This document shows, one piece after another, positions 16,525 through 24,866 of a stretch of 34,241 bases of DNA (position 1 is the first letter of the stretch; each line of letters begins with the position of its first letter). A model generated the notes under the pieces. That model searched no databases and was not told the DNA's origin. It saw only the letters and a program-made list of their open reading frames with translations. The position numbers and the translations under genes are program-made. The stretch is from Enterobacteriaceae bacterium UBA3516 (lineage in GTDB: Bacteria; Pseudomonadota; Gammaproteobacteria; Enterobacterales; Enterobacteriaceae), in assembly GCA_002377245.1 (NCBI GenBank), contig DFPL01000020.1, positions 1 through 34,241 of the forward strand. Direction: 5' to 3'.

Positions 16525-16595
16525 AAACGTCCCTTGCTGAGTTGACTTTAAATGGAGTGTACGGAGTGCGAAAGGTATGGGCGCAAATAGGTTTT

Positions 16596-16635
16596 ATGCC
16601 TCAACCTCAAACAAACTGAGGCATCGTTGCGCAAC
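16596..16635. promoter_or_regulatory. Candidate operator region between divergent amidohydrolase and allH
   Basis: The 237-base divergent gap (16525-16761) holds a perfect inverted repeat ATGCCTCA-N13-TGAGGCAT (16596-16624), followed directly by the 10-base palindrome GTTGCGCAAC (16626-16635). This size and dyad layout suits a LysR-type activator serving both directions; the LysR gene at 17572-18480 is the obvious candidate. The repeats are seen; the binding is inferred. Confidence 0.5.
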
Positions 16636-16761
16636 AAACCACCATAATGAGTAAATCGTGTACTGCTATGACTTTTTCTGCATAACATGAAAATCGGCGG
16701 CCACTCTCCGGCAATACAAAGCGTGCCGGGATGTGATCGCACACTGCAAACAGGAGTCACC

Positions 16762-17619
16762 GTGAATACCTTAACGGATTTCAGCGCAACACATTGCTGC
16801 GATTCGCTTACGTTGCCCCTCTCCCCTGAGACCGCGCTCCGTGTGCATTCGGTTTTTCAGCGCGCCTGCAATCTGCAAACCCGGCAGGGAGCGCTATGGG
16901 TCATTCAGGCGCAGGGGATGCCGTTGGCACCTTCGGGGATGATTATTACCCGCCATGACCTGCGCCCGCTGTTTCGCACCGGTGAAAGCCTGCATCGGGA
17001 TAACGAAGGCAACCTGCGCACGGAAAAAACCCGTATCAGGCTGGACCAGACCGTCGCGTGCTCGCCCCGCCTCCCCATCTGCACGGAAGCGCCCGCGCTT
17101 GCGCAGTTGGCGAGACAAATAGCGGCGTTCTTTGCCTGCCAGCCTGCCAAAGGCATTCGCCTGGCGTTGATGTCCGACCCGGCGCTTATTGCCGCGCATC
17201 AGGCGCTGACGGAGTGGCTGCTATCCGGTAACGGGGATCTCACGGCCATCCTGACCACCTTTATTGGCCGGGGAGAGGGGCTGACGCCCGCCGGGGATGA
17301 TTTTTTACTGGGGGTGTTATGGGTACTGGAATGGAGCACAAGCCCTGACGTCGGCACGCTGACAGCGGCGCTACCCGGCTTGCTTGCCCGCACGACTGAC
17401 ATCAGCCGGGCAATGCTGACACAGGGGTGCGGTGGTCACTACAGCGCGCAGCTGCTTGCGCTGGCACAAGGGAATACGCGCACCTGGCCCGCTGCGGTGG
17501 CAAACGTCGCTGACTATGGCCACTCTTCCGGTCACGACATGCTGGCTGGCATCCTCACCGCGGCAACGGCTTTAGCCGAGCGGCGTGAAAAAGCCCCGCT
17601 GCACATCGGCCCGTTTTAA
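16762..17619 (+). CDS. allH: AllH (DUF2877), oxamate carbamoyltransferase subunit
   Basis: DUF2877 family protein (E. coli YlbF/AllH), 285 residues, the third subunit of the AllFGH carbamoyltransferase. The family signature GRGEGLTPAGDDFLLG is near residue 170, and a later VADYGHSSGHDMLAGI resembles the conserved C-terminal motif. I chose GTG 16762-16764 because AGGAG ends five bases before it; the longer frame from 16687 has no such site. In E. coli allH is co-directional with allF and allG; here it is alone on the opposite strand, divergent from the amidohydrolase. Its last 48 bases overlap the 3' end of the convergent LysR gene. Confidence 0.82.
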   Translation: MNTLTDFSATHCCDSLTLPLSPETALRVHSVFQRACNLQTRQGALWVIQAQGMPLAPSGMIITRHDLRPLFRTGESLHRDNEGNLRTEKTRIRLDQTVACSPRLPICTEAPALAQLARQIAAFFACQPAKGIRLALMSDPALIAAHQALTEWLLSGNGDLTAILTTFIGRGEGLTPAGDDFLLGVLWVLEWSTSPDVGTLTAALPGLLARTTDISRAMLTQGCGGHYSAQLLALAQGNTRTWPAAVANVADYGHSSGHDMLAGILTAATALAERREKAPLHIGPF

Positions 17620-18480
17620 CTGCTGTAACCACCAGCTATAGCAGGGTCGCGGAGGGCGATTCTGCCAGGCAAGAAAGAGCGGGGTGGCTTGTTTGCTCTC
17701 TTCAACGTGTAACAGCGCCAGCTGCCCGTCATTAATATAGTGCTGGCAAAAATGGCGCGGCAGAAAGCCAATACCCAGCCCGTTCAGGTGCATGGCGATT
17801 TTGGTGCGGTAGTCGGGCGCGACGATCGCTTTTTGCCCACGCAGTTGCCAGGCCACCTTGGGTTCGAGCTTGACGGAGGTATCGTGAATGCAGACGGCAG
17901 GATAACGCCGCAGGTCATCGGCGCGCAGCGGGCGGTTGAGCGCGGTCAAGGGATGCTCAGGCGAGATGGCAAACAACCAGTCAACCGCTGGCATTTCGAG
18001 GCAACAGATCTCGCCGGGCAACGCCACCTGATTAGGCGCGCCGATGGCAATATCCGCACGCTTTTCCAGTAAGGCATCCCACACGCCATCATGAACATCA
18101 ATAGAGATATGAATTTCGGTCTGCGGAAAATGGTTTTCGCTTTCAGCCAGCAGGGCATAAAGCGGTTTCAGACTGACAATATTATTCAAGGTAATATTGA
18201 GACGCGTTTCCACCCCGGCGGCAATACGTTGAGTGGCAAACTGGAGTTCGTCCAGCTCGCTGAGAATAAGCTGGCCTTTTTTAATGAAATAATTACCAGC
18301 CTCGGTTAATTCAAGCTGTTTTCCCAGGCGTTTAAATAACTTAAGCCCCAGTTCACTCTCCAGCTTGTGCACCGTGTAGCTCAGCGCCGTTGGGACCTTG
18401 TGCAGCTCTTCGGCCGCAGCAGCAAAACTGCCGCACCGCGCAATGGTGATGATCACGTTCACTGCCTGGGCACTAATCAA
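17572..18480 (-). CDS. LysR-family regulator, AllS-like
   Basis: LysR-type transcription factor, 302 residues: a winged helix-turn-helix at residues ~1-60 (CGSFAAAAEELHKVPTALSYTVHKLESELG), then a periplasmic-binding-protein-like ligand domain. Its C-terminal half resembles E. coli AllS, the allantoin activator, in RRYPAVCIHD, KVAWQLRGQKAIVAPD and KIAMHLNGLGIGFLPR. The start is TTG (18478-18480), supported by AGGGAG eight bases upstream; no in-frame ATG fits the domain start. It probably senses an intermediate of the ureido pathway and controls the divergent amidohydrolase/allH promoters. Its 3' end overlaps allH by 48 bases. Confidence 0.83.
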   Translation of the reverse strand: MISAQAVNVIITIARCGSFAAAAEELHKVPTALSYTVHKLESELGLKLFKRLGKQLELTEAGNYFIKKGQLILSELDELQFATQRIAAGVETRLNITLNNIVSLKPLYALLAESENHFPQTEIHISIDVHDGVWDALLEKRADIAIGAPNQVALPGEICCLEMPAVDWLFAISPEHPLTALNRPLRADDLRRYPAVCIHDTSVKLEPKVAWQLRGQKAIVAPDYRTKIAMHLNGLGIGFLPRHFCQHYINDGQLALLHVEESKQATPLFLAWQNRPPRPCYSWWLQQLKRADVQRGFFTPLG

Positions 18481-19066
18481 TATGCCGTCTCCCTTGCCTG
18501 AAAGCGCTTTAATACTGTTTACCGCATAACGAAGGTGCAGACCAGCCTACAGTGTGGGTTCTGATTCATACCCTGCTAATAAAGGTGGTAATCACAAAAT
18601 TCGGCCATCAAATAGCGGGCGTAATTTGTTACTCTGAATCAAAGTCAAATAACTATTTCAAAAAATTTCAGCGAGTAATAAAAAATTAAACCGTTCAGAA
18701 ATCATTCTGGCATTTTATCCTTAAGCTTTACCTTAAGACGGACTTTTATACTGGAAAACCTGACTAAAGCTGGGCCTGTTCAAATCACCATTATGGGTTA
18801 TTGATATTTAATACTTTAATGATTTCCACGTTAAAAAAAGATAGCATGTGTACAGCTGATGTTTATATATTTGCTGGAAATTAAAGGGTCTGTTAGCAAA
18901 AGTGAAATTACCGTGATTATAAAACGGATGCTTTCAGGCCGTAGCATTACATCGTACCTTCACGACGGGCGTATAGCCTAAATATATACCGAACTCTGCC
19001 AATACCTGATGCGTAGAATTATATCGGTAGTGGGTACTAATTATTATGTAAATCATGAGTATAACG
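18481..19066. promoter_or_regulatory. Long A+T-rich region between the LysR gene and the bcs operon
   Basis: About 590 bases with no convincing gene on either strand. It must contain the divergent promoters of the LysR gene and the cellulose operon. I see a direct repeat CCTTAAG-CTTTA-CCTTAAG at 18719-18737 and A+T-rich tracts, but no clear sigma-70 pair I would defend and no recognisable c-di-GMP riboswitch. The length leaves room for several regulators or a long 5' leader. Confidence 0.45.
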
Positions 19067-19639
19067 ATGAATCATTATGATGATTTGCAGAGGTTTAAGG
19101 ATAAGACCCGCAACCAGCAGCACGACTTCAAGGATTTCTCGGCACAAAATACTGCACACGACCAGGGCAACTGGGCGCTTATCAATCAGCTTTCACCTGC
19201 TTCCGATGATAACAAACTGGCCATGGGCGGACACGTTTCGCTGCCTCAGCCTCAGCCCATCAATCCCGCGCTTTTTACCCAAAATGAAAGCGTTTCCGGG
19301 GTGGCAAGCGTCGAACCGACCGTTGAGATTCCGGCCCAGGTGACCCCAGGCGCCGTTGCGCCCATTCTGCGCGATGTGGCACAACAGCTTTCGGCGACGC
19401 GCGATCCGCTCACCGCCCCCGTACCGGCACCGATAGCGCCACCGGCACCCGCCGCTGCGCCGCTGGCACAACCCGCACCGAAACCGCACTATTCCGCGCC
19501 TGTTCAACCGGCTTCCGTCGCCACTGAACCGGCCAGCTATGCCCGTCTCTTCGCGCCAAAACCGGCAGAGACCAGGCCAGCAGTAGAAAAGAATCAGCCA
19601 TTACACACTTTGCTAGAAAGGATCGCTTCATGCCGTTGA
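19067..19639 (+). CDS. bcsO: Cellulose biosynthesis protein BcsO (proline-rich)
   Basis: First gene of the cellulose operon, 190 residues. It begins MNHYDDLQRFKDKT, continues in a low-complexity Pro/Ala-rich stretch (residues ~110-160, repeats of PAP/APA), and ends in a short YARLF...LHTLLERI segment. This composition and its place before bcsQ fit BcsO, an accessory protein of type I bcs operons with no assigned biochemical activity. I prefer ATG 19067 over ATG 19055, since GAG sits seven bases upstream of the former. Its end overlaps the bcsQ start by 10 bases. It has no signal peptide. Confidence 0.75.
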   Translation: MNHYDDLQRFKDKTRNQQHDFKDFSAQNTAHDQGNWALINQLSPASDDNKLAMGGHVSLPQPQPINPALFTQNESVSGVASVEPTVEIPAQVTPGAVAPILRDVAQQLSATRDPLTAPVPAPIAPPAPAAAPLAQPAPKPHYSAPVQPASVATEPASYARLFAPKPAETRPAVEKNQPLHTLLERIASCR

Positions 19640-20433
19640 TTTGTGTTTGTTCGCCGAAAGGTGGTGTGGGGAAAACGACCCTGACGGCAAATCTGGCCTA
19701 TGCCCTTGCGCGGTCAGGTAGCAAAGTGCTGGCGCTGGATTTTGACATACAGAACGCCCTGCGCCTGCATTTTGGCGTACCGCTGTCTGATGGTCGCGGC
19801 TACGTGGCAAAATCAGCGGAGTCTTCGGACTGGAGTCAGTTTGTGCTGACCGCAGGCGGCAATATTTTCGTCCTGCCCTATGGCGATGCCACCGAAGAGC
19901 AACGTCTGCAGTTTGAAGAGCGCCTGACGCACGATGAGCACTTTCTGGTGCGTGGCCTGAACACCTTACTGAATTACCCTGGCCTGATTATCGTCGCCGA
20001 CTTCCCTCCGGGTCCGTCAGCGGCACTGAAAGCCATGTCGCGCCTGGCTGACTTGCACCTGGTCGCCCTGCAGGCAGACACCGCCTCCCTCTCCCTGCTT
20101 CCGCACGTGGAAAACCATCGTCTGACCGGCGACGTGCTGAACAGAAAAGCGGGCCATTATTTTGTGCTTAACCAGAGCGACAACCGCCGCCAGATAAGCC
20201 GTGATGTCACCGCCTTCATGGAAGAAAAATTAGGTAATCAACTTTTAGGCGTCATCCATCGTGATGAAAGCGTCCTGGAAGCGAACGCCTCCCAGCAGTC
20301 CATTTTTGACTTTAGTCCTGCATCCGCCGCTGCGTTTGATATTGAACTCATCGCCAAACGGGTCGCCGGGATAGTAGGCGTCAATATCGGAGACGGCACG
20401 GTTCATAGCAAACCGAAGATGTCTGGCTTCTAA
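19630..20433 (+). CDS. bcsQ: Cellulose synthase accessory ATPase BcsQ
   Basis: MinD/ParA-family ATPase, 267 residues, needed for cellulose secretion and for placing the synthase at the cell pole in E. coli. It has the deviant Walker A motif KGGVGKTT (residues 10-17), ALDFDIQNALR as the switch region, and IIVADFPPGPS as Walker B. The ATG overlaps the bcsO stop by 10 bases, so translation is coupled; bcsA starts 17 bases downstream. The frame is intact here, unlike in E. coli K-12, where a stop codon in bcsQ blocks cellulose production. Confidence 0.88.
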   Translation: MPLICVCSPKGGVGKTTLTANLAYALARSGSKVLALDFDIQNALRLHFGVPLSDGRGYVAKSAESSDWSQFVLTAGGNIFVLPYGDATEEQRLQFEERLTHDEHFLVRGLNTLLNYPGLIIVADFPPGPSAALKAMSRLADLHLVALQADTASLSLLPHVENHRLTGDVLNRKAGHYFVLNQSDNRRQISRDVTAFMEEKLGNQLLGVIHRDESVLEANASQQSIFDFSPASAAAFDIELIAKRVAGIVGVNIGDGTVHSKPKMSGF

Positions 20434-20450
20434 TTCGCTCAGGGCACCCC

Positions 20451-22559
20451 ATGAAAAAGTTCCTTTACGTTTTGCTGGCACTGGCAATGCTTCCGATTGC
20501 CGTGCTGGTCATCATTACGCCGATGGACAGCCAAAAGCAGTATATTTTTGGCCTGCTCAGCATTGGCGTTCTGTTTTTAATGGGCTTCGTCAGTAAAAAG
20601 CGCAGCGTCTCCGTCATTATGGTGGTGATGTCGGTGCTGCTGTCGACCCGTTATATGTACTTCCGCCTGACACAAACCCTGCACTTCAACTCCGAGATAG
20701 AAACCATTCTTGGCATGGGGTTATTCCTTGCGGAGGTGTACGTCTGGGTCATGCTGCTGCTGAGCTATTTGCAGACGGTCTGGCCGCTCAAGCGTGGCAT
20801 CGTCCCCCTGCCGGACGGCATGACCCAGTGGCCGACGGTGGATGTGTACATCCCCACCTATAACGAACCGCTGGACGTAGTACGTGATACCGTGCTGGCG
20901 GCACAGTGCATTGATTACCCGCGCGACAAGATAAACATCTACCTGCTGGATGACGGCAAGCGTCGTGAGTTTGCGGTCTTTGCCGCCGATGTGGGCGTGG
21001 GTTACATCACGCGTAACGACAACAACCACGCCAAGGCCGGTAACCTCAACCACGCCATGAAGCTGACGCAGGGCGAGTTGATTACCGTGTTCGACTGCGA
21101 CCACGTGGCGACGCGTATCTTCCTGCAGGCCACCGTCGGCGGCTTCCTGAAAGACCCGAAGCTGGCGCTGGTACAGACACCGCACTATTTCTACTCGCCG
21201 GACCCGTTTGAACGTAACCTCTCCGTTGGGCGCAATATCCCGAACGAAGGCTCTCTCTTCTACGGCCCGATTCAGCAGGGTAACGACAACTGGAACGCCA
21301 CCTTCTTCTGCGGCTCCTGTGCGGTGATTCGCCGTAGCGCGCTGGAAGAGATCGGTGGTTTTGCCGTGGAAACCGTCACGGAAGATGCCCACACCGCGCT
21401 GAAGATGCAGCGTCTGGGTTGGAAGTCGGCCTATCTCAATATCCCGCTGGCGGCAGGGCTGGCCACCGAGCGTCTGGTGGTACACGTCATTCAGCGTACC
21501 CGCTGGGCGCGAGGCATGACGCAGATTTTCCGCCTGGATAACCCGCTGTTTGGCCGCGGGCTGACGATCCAACAACGCCTTTGCTACCTGAGCGCCATGC
21601 TCTAGTACCAGTTTGCCCTGCCGCGCATTGCCTTTTTGACTGCGCCGCTGGCCTATCTGCTGTTCAACCTGAACATTATTCACTCCTCGGCGAGCCTGAT
21701 TTTCGCCTATGCGTTGCCGCATCTGTTCCTCGCGATTTACGTCAACTCACGAATGAACGGACGTCATCGTTACAGCTTCTGGGGTGAAATTTACGACCTG
21801 GTGCTGGCCTTCCACATTGTGCTACCGACCGTGGTGACGATGATTTTCCCGAAACGCGGCAAGTTCAACGTCACGGACAAAGGCGCACTGCTGAACGTGG
21901 GCTACTTTGACTTCAGCGTGGTCCGCCCGCACCTGATCATCGCCCTCCTGCTGGGTGCCGGGGTGATTGCCGGTATCGTGCGCGCCTTTGCGCATGACTA
22001 CTTCGGCGTCGACCCGCGCGTTATCGCCCTCAACGTCGGCTGGGGTCTGTACAGCCTGATCTTCCTGCTGGCCGCCATTGCGGTGGCGCGTGAAACCCGT
22101 CAGACGCGTAAGACCATTCGTGTCGATGCGGCCATTCCGGTGCTGCTGCACCATGCCAGCGGTATCGTGTCGCGCAGCGTCACCGCCGATCTGTCGATGG
22201 GCGGCTGCCGTATCGTGGCCCCGGACGAGCGTCATCTGAATGATGAAATCGAAGAGATCGAGCTGCTGTTGCAGTCCGGCGCGATTAACATTCCGGTGAA
22301 AACCATTGCCAGCGATGAAGACTTTATCCGCCTGATGTTTGACGATATTCCGCTCTCACGTCGCCGCGAGCTGGTGCGCGTTGTGCTCTCCCGTGCTGAC
22401 GCCTGGATCAATCCGCCAAAACCGCAGGACAACCCGTTCCGTTCACTGGGCACCATTATGCGTTGTGTGTTTGACCTCTTCTGGCTGACCTGGAAAAACC
22501 GTCGTGAAAACCGCCGGCTACGCGCCCAGGCAGCCGCTCAGGAGGAGGGGAACGCATGA
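20451..22559 (+). pseudogene. bcsA: Cellulose synthase catalytic subunit BcsA, interrupted by an amber codon
   Basis: Inner-membrane glycosyltransferase (GT2) that makes beta-1,4-glucan from UDP-glucose and moves it across the membrane, switched on by c-di-GMP through a PilZ domain. The reading frame is 702 codons, but codon 385 (21603-21605) is TAG. Everything on both sides stays in one frame, so one base change explains it. Before the stop: N-terminal helices, D167/D168 (LLDDGK), D215xD217 (FDCDH), TED with D312, and Q348xxRW (QRTRW), the full catalytic set. After it: the second half of the transmembrane channel and the PilZ motifs R553xxxR557 and D580xSxxG585. Truncated protein would lack channel and c-di-GMP control. 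It may be a true null, a rare readthrough case or a sequencing error. It overlaps bcsB by ATGA. Confidence 0.88.
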
Positions 22560-24853
22560 AACGTTTAACCTCACTGGCCCTGCTGGTCGGGGCGCTGTTT
22601 GTCGCCCCTGGCTACGGAGAAGAGACGTCCATAGAGTCGCTGCTGCGCCTGAATGACCCGGCCCCCGCAGCGCCTGCGGCGCTCTCCCAGACCTCGCCGG
22701 TCTTTGTGCCCTCGACGGTCAATAGCATCAGCATTTCACAGATGGGCTTCCCGCAGGGGATCGCGCTGAGCGGCGGCCAGTTCCAGGGCGGCGCGGCCTT
22801 TACGCTGCCGGTGGATCAGGTCATCACCACCGCCCGTCTGTCATTAAACCTGAAAATCTCTCCGGCGATGGCCACGCGCAACGCCAGCATGCAGCTGATG
22901 CTCAACGGGCAGCCGCTGGGCACCGTTCCGCTGACCGCCGCCGACAGCGACACCGCGAGCTACCAGTTAGATATTCCCTCAGCGCTGCTGGTCTCCAGCA
23001 ACAGCCTGAGCTTCAAGGTGAACGATGGCGATGCGATGCAGTGCCAGCGTGACCTGACGGATAAATACCGCGTCACCATCATGCCGGATTCGCATTTTGA
23101 ACTGGAAGGCCAGCAGCTGGATATTGGTTCGGATCTCAGCCACTTCCCGCGCCCCTTCTTTGACAGTATGCAGATGACCCCGGCGGCGATTGCGATGGCC
23201 TTCCCAGCGACCTTAAGCCCGGACGGCATCAGCGCGGGTGCGCTTATCTCTTCGTGGATGGGGATTCAGGCCGATTACCGTGGCGTCTCCTTTGCGGCGT
23301 ATCACGACCGTCTGCCGGAGAAAAACGGCATTCTGATTGGTCACCCCGGCGATCAGATTGGCGGCTTCACCCTGCCGCAAACTCCTCAGCCGTTGCTGAA
23401 AGTGATCGATAACCCGGCCAACCCGGTTTATAAGCTACTGCTGGTGGTGGGCAAAGATGAAAGCGAACTGCGTGCCGCCGCCTGGCGCTTAACACGCGGT
23501 AATTTCGCTCAGCAAACGCCGTCCGTGGACGTGACTGCTCAGACGATCCCGGTGAGCAAGCCTTATGATGCGCCGCGCTGGATCCCCACCGATCGTCCGG
23601 TGAAGCTCTCAGAACTGATCCGTAAGGATCAAAGCCTGACCACCACCGGCCTCTGGCACGACGCGCTGCGCGTCGCGTTCCGCGCGGCACCGGACCTGTT
23701 CCTGTGGGACGGCGAGACCATCCCGTTGCACATTGGCTACCGCTTCCCGACCGAAACCTGGATTGATGAAGACCGCTCCTGGTTAAGCATGACCCTGAAC
23801 GACACCTTCCTGCACAACCTGCCGGTGAACAAACAGGGGGCGCTGGAAACCCTGTGGCACAAACTCGGTGGCGATGCGCGGCAGGAGAAGTTCGATATGC
23901 CGCTGGAGCCGTACATGATTTACGGCGACAACCAGCTCTCGCTCTACTTCAATATTCAGCCGAAGGCGAGCGCGCCGTGCAGCGTGCTGCTGAACAACAA
24001 CATCAAGAGTCGCATCGAAGAAGATTCGTGGATAGATTTGAGCAACACCCGCCATTTTGCGCTGCTGCCCAACCTCTCCTACTTCGTGGGGGCGTCCTTC
24101 CCGTTCACCCGTCTTGCTGACTACTCGGAAACGGTGTTGATGCTGCCTGCGCAACCCACCGAGACGCAGATCGCAACGCTGCTGGATATGGCGGCGCGCT
24201 CCGGTAACGCAACCGGCACGGCGCTGGGGCATAACCGTGTTCTGTTGGGGATTCCGACAGCGGGGGCAGGCCCGGAGCTGCTGAAAGATCGTGACGTGCT
24301 GGCGGTGAGCGGACTGAATCAACATGATTTCAACCGCGCCATCCTCAACGACTCGCCGTTTGTGCTGCATGACAGCACGCTCGGCGTGCGCGAGCTAACC
24401 ACCTGGCAGCGGATTAAACGCTGGGTGGTCGGTGACTGGGGCTCTGACGGTCTGGAAGCTGACCGCTACTTCTCCTCTAACGAAGCGTGGCGAGGGTTCG
24501 TCAGCTTCCCGTCGCCGTGGAACGATGCGCGTTTAGTGGTGCTGGCGCTCGGCAGCAATGACGAACAGCTGTCACGGCTGCATGGCGATTTAACCTCGGC
24601 ACGAATTAACGCCGGCATCCGCGGTGATGCCGCCGTGATTACCAATGAAAACGGCGTGCGCAGCTTCCGCGTGGGCGAACAGTCCCCGCGCGGCGAAATG
24701 CCCGCCCAAATGATGGTTATCTGGTATGCGAACCAGCACTCAGCGATGCTCGCTATCCTTGGCCTGGTGTTCGGCTGTATTGGCGGGCTGGCGCTCTTTG
24801 CGTGGCTGAGAAACCGGGCGAAGAAACGCCTGGATCTGGATAACCGTAATTAA
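22556..24853 (+). CDS. bcsB: Cellulose synthase periplasmic subunit BcsB
   Basis: Periplasmic partner of BcsA, 765 residues, anchored by one C-terminal helix. A signal peptide is present (MKRLTSLALLVGALFVAPGYG), then the large carbohydrate-binding and flavodoxin-like domains of BcsB, with sections such as MPDSHFELEGQQLDIGSDL and FLWDGETIPLHIGYRFP. The anchor lies at ~730-755 (LGLVFGCIGGLALFAWL) followed by basic residues. It guides the glucan through the periplasm and is required for BcsA activity. ATG 22556 overlaps the bcsA stop in an ATGA arrangement with GAGGAGGGG upstream, so efficient translation may depend on ribosomes finishing bcsA, a point that matters because of the amber codon. 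Confidence 0.92.
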   Translation: MKRLTSLALLVGALFVAPGYGEETSIESLLRLNDPAPAAPAALSQTSPVFVPSTVNSISISQMGFPQGIALSGGQFQGGAAFTLPVDQVITTARLSLNLKISPAMATRNASMQLMLNGQPLGTVPLTAADSDTASYQLDIPSALLVSSNSLSFKVNDGDAMQCQRDLTDKYRVTIMPDSHFELEGQQLDIGSDLSHFPRPFFDSMQMTPAAIAMAFPATLSPDGISAGALISSWMGIQADYRGVSFAAYHDRLPEKNGILIGHPGDQIGGFTLPQTPQPLLKVIDNPANPVYKLLLVVGKDESELRAAAWRLTRGNFAQQTPSVDVTAQTIPVSKPYDAPRWIPTDRPVKLSELIRKDQSLTTTGLWHDALRVAFRAAPDLFLWDGETIPLHIGYRFPTETWIDEDRSWLSMTLNDTFLHNLPVNKQGALETLWHKLGGDARQEKFDMPLEPYMIYGDNQLSLYFNIQPKASAPCSVLLNNNIKSRIEEDSWIDLSNTRHFALLPNLSYFVGASFPFTRLADYSETVLMLPAQPTETQIATLLDMAARSGNATGTALGHNRVLLGIPTAGAGPELLKDRDVLAVSGLNQHDFNRAILNDSPFVLHDSTLGVRELTTWQRIKRWVVGDWGSDGLEADRYFSSNEAWRGFVSFPSPWNDARLVVLALGSNDEQLSRLHGDLTSARINAGIRGDAAVITNENGVRSFRVGEQSPRGEMPAQMMVIWYANQHSAMLAILGLVFGCIGGLALFAWLRNRAKKRLDLDNRN

Positions 24854-24866
24854 GAGGGTGATAACA

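Noticed and set aside
18481..19066. c-di-GMP riboswitch before the cellulose operon
   Set aside because: I looked for the conserved GEMM core and tetraloop/receptor segments and did not see them.
19055..19066. Earlier bcsO start at ATG 19055
   Set aside because: No ribosome site before it; ATG 19067 has GAG at suitable spacing and gives the expected MNHYDDLQRF start.
21603..21605. Recoding of the bcsA stop by the nearby selenocysteine tRNA
   Set aside because: The codon is TAG, while tRNA-Sec here reads UGA, and I see no SECIS-like hairpin after it; proximity to selC is coincidence.
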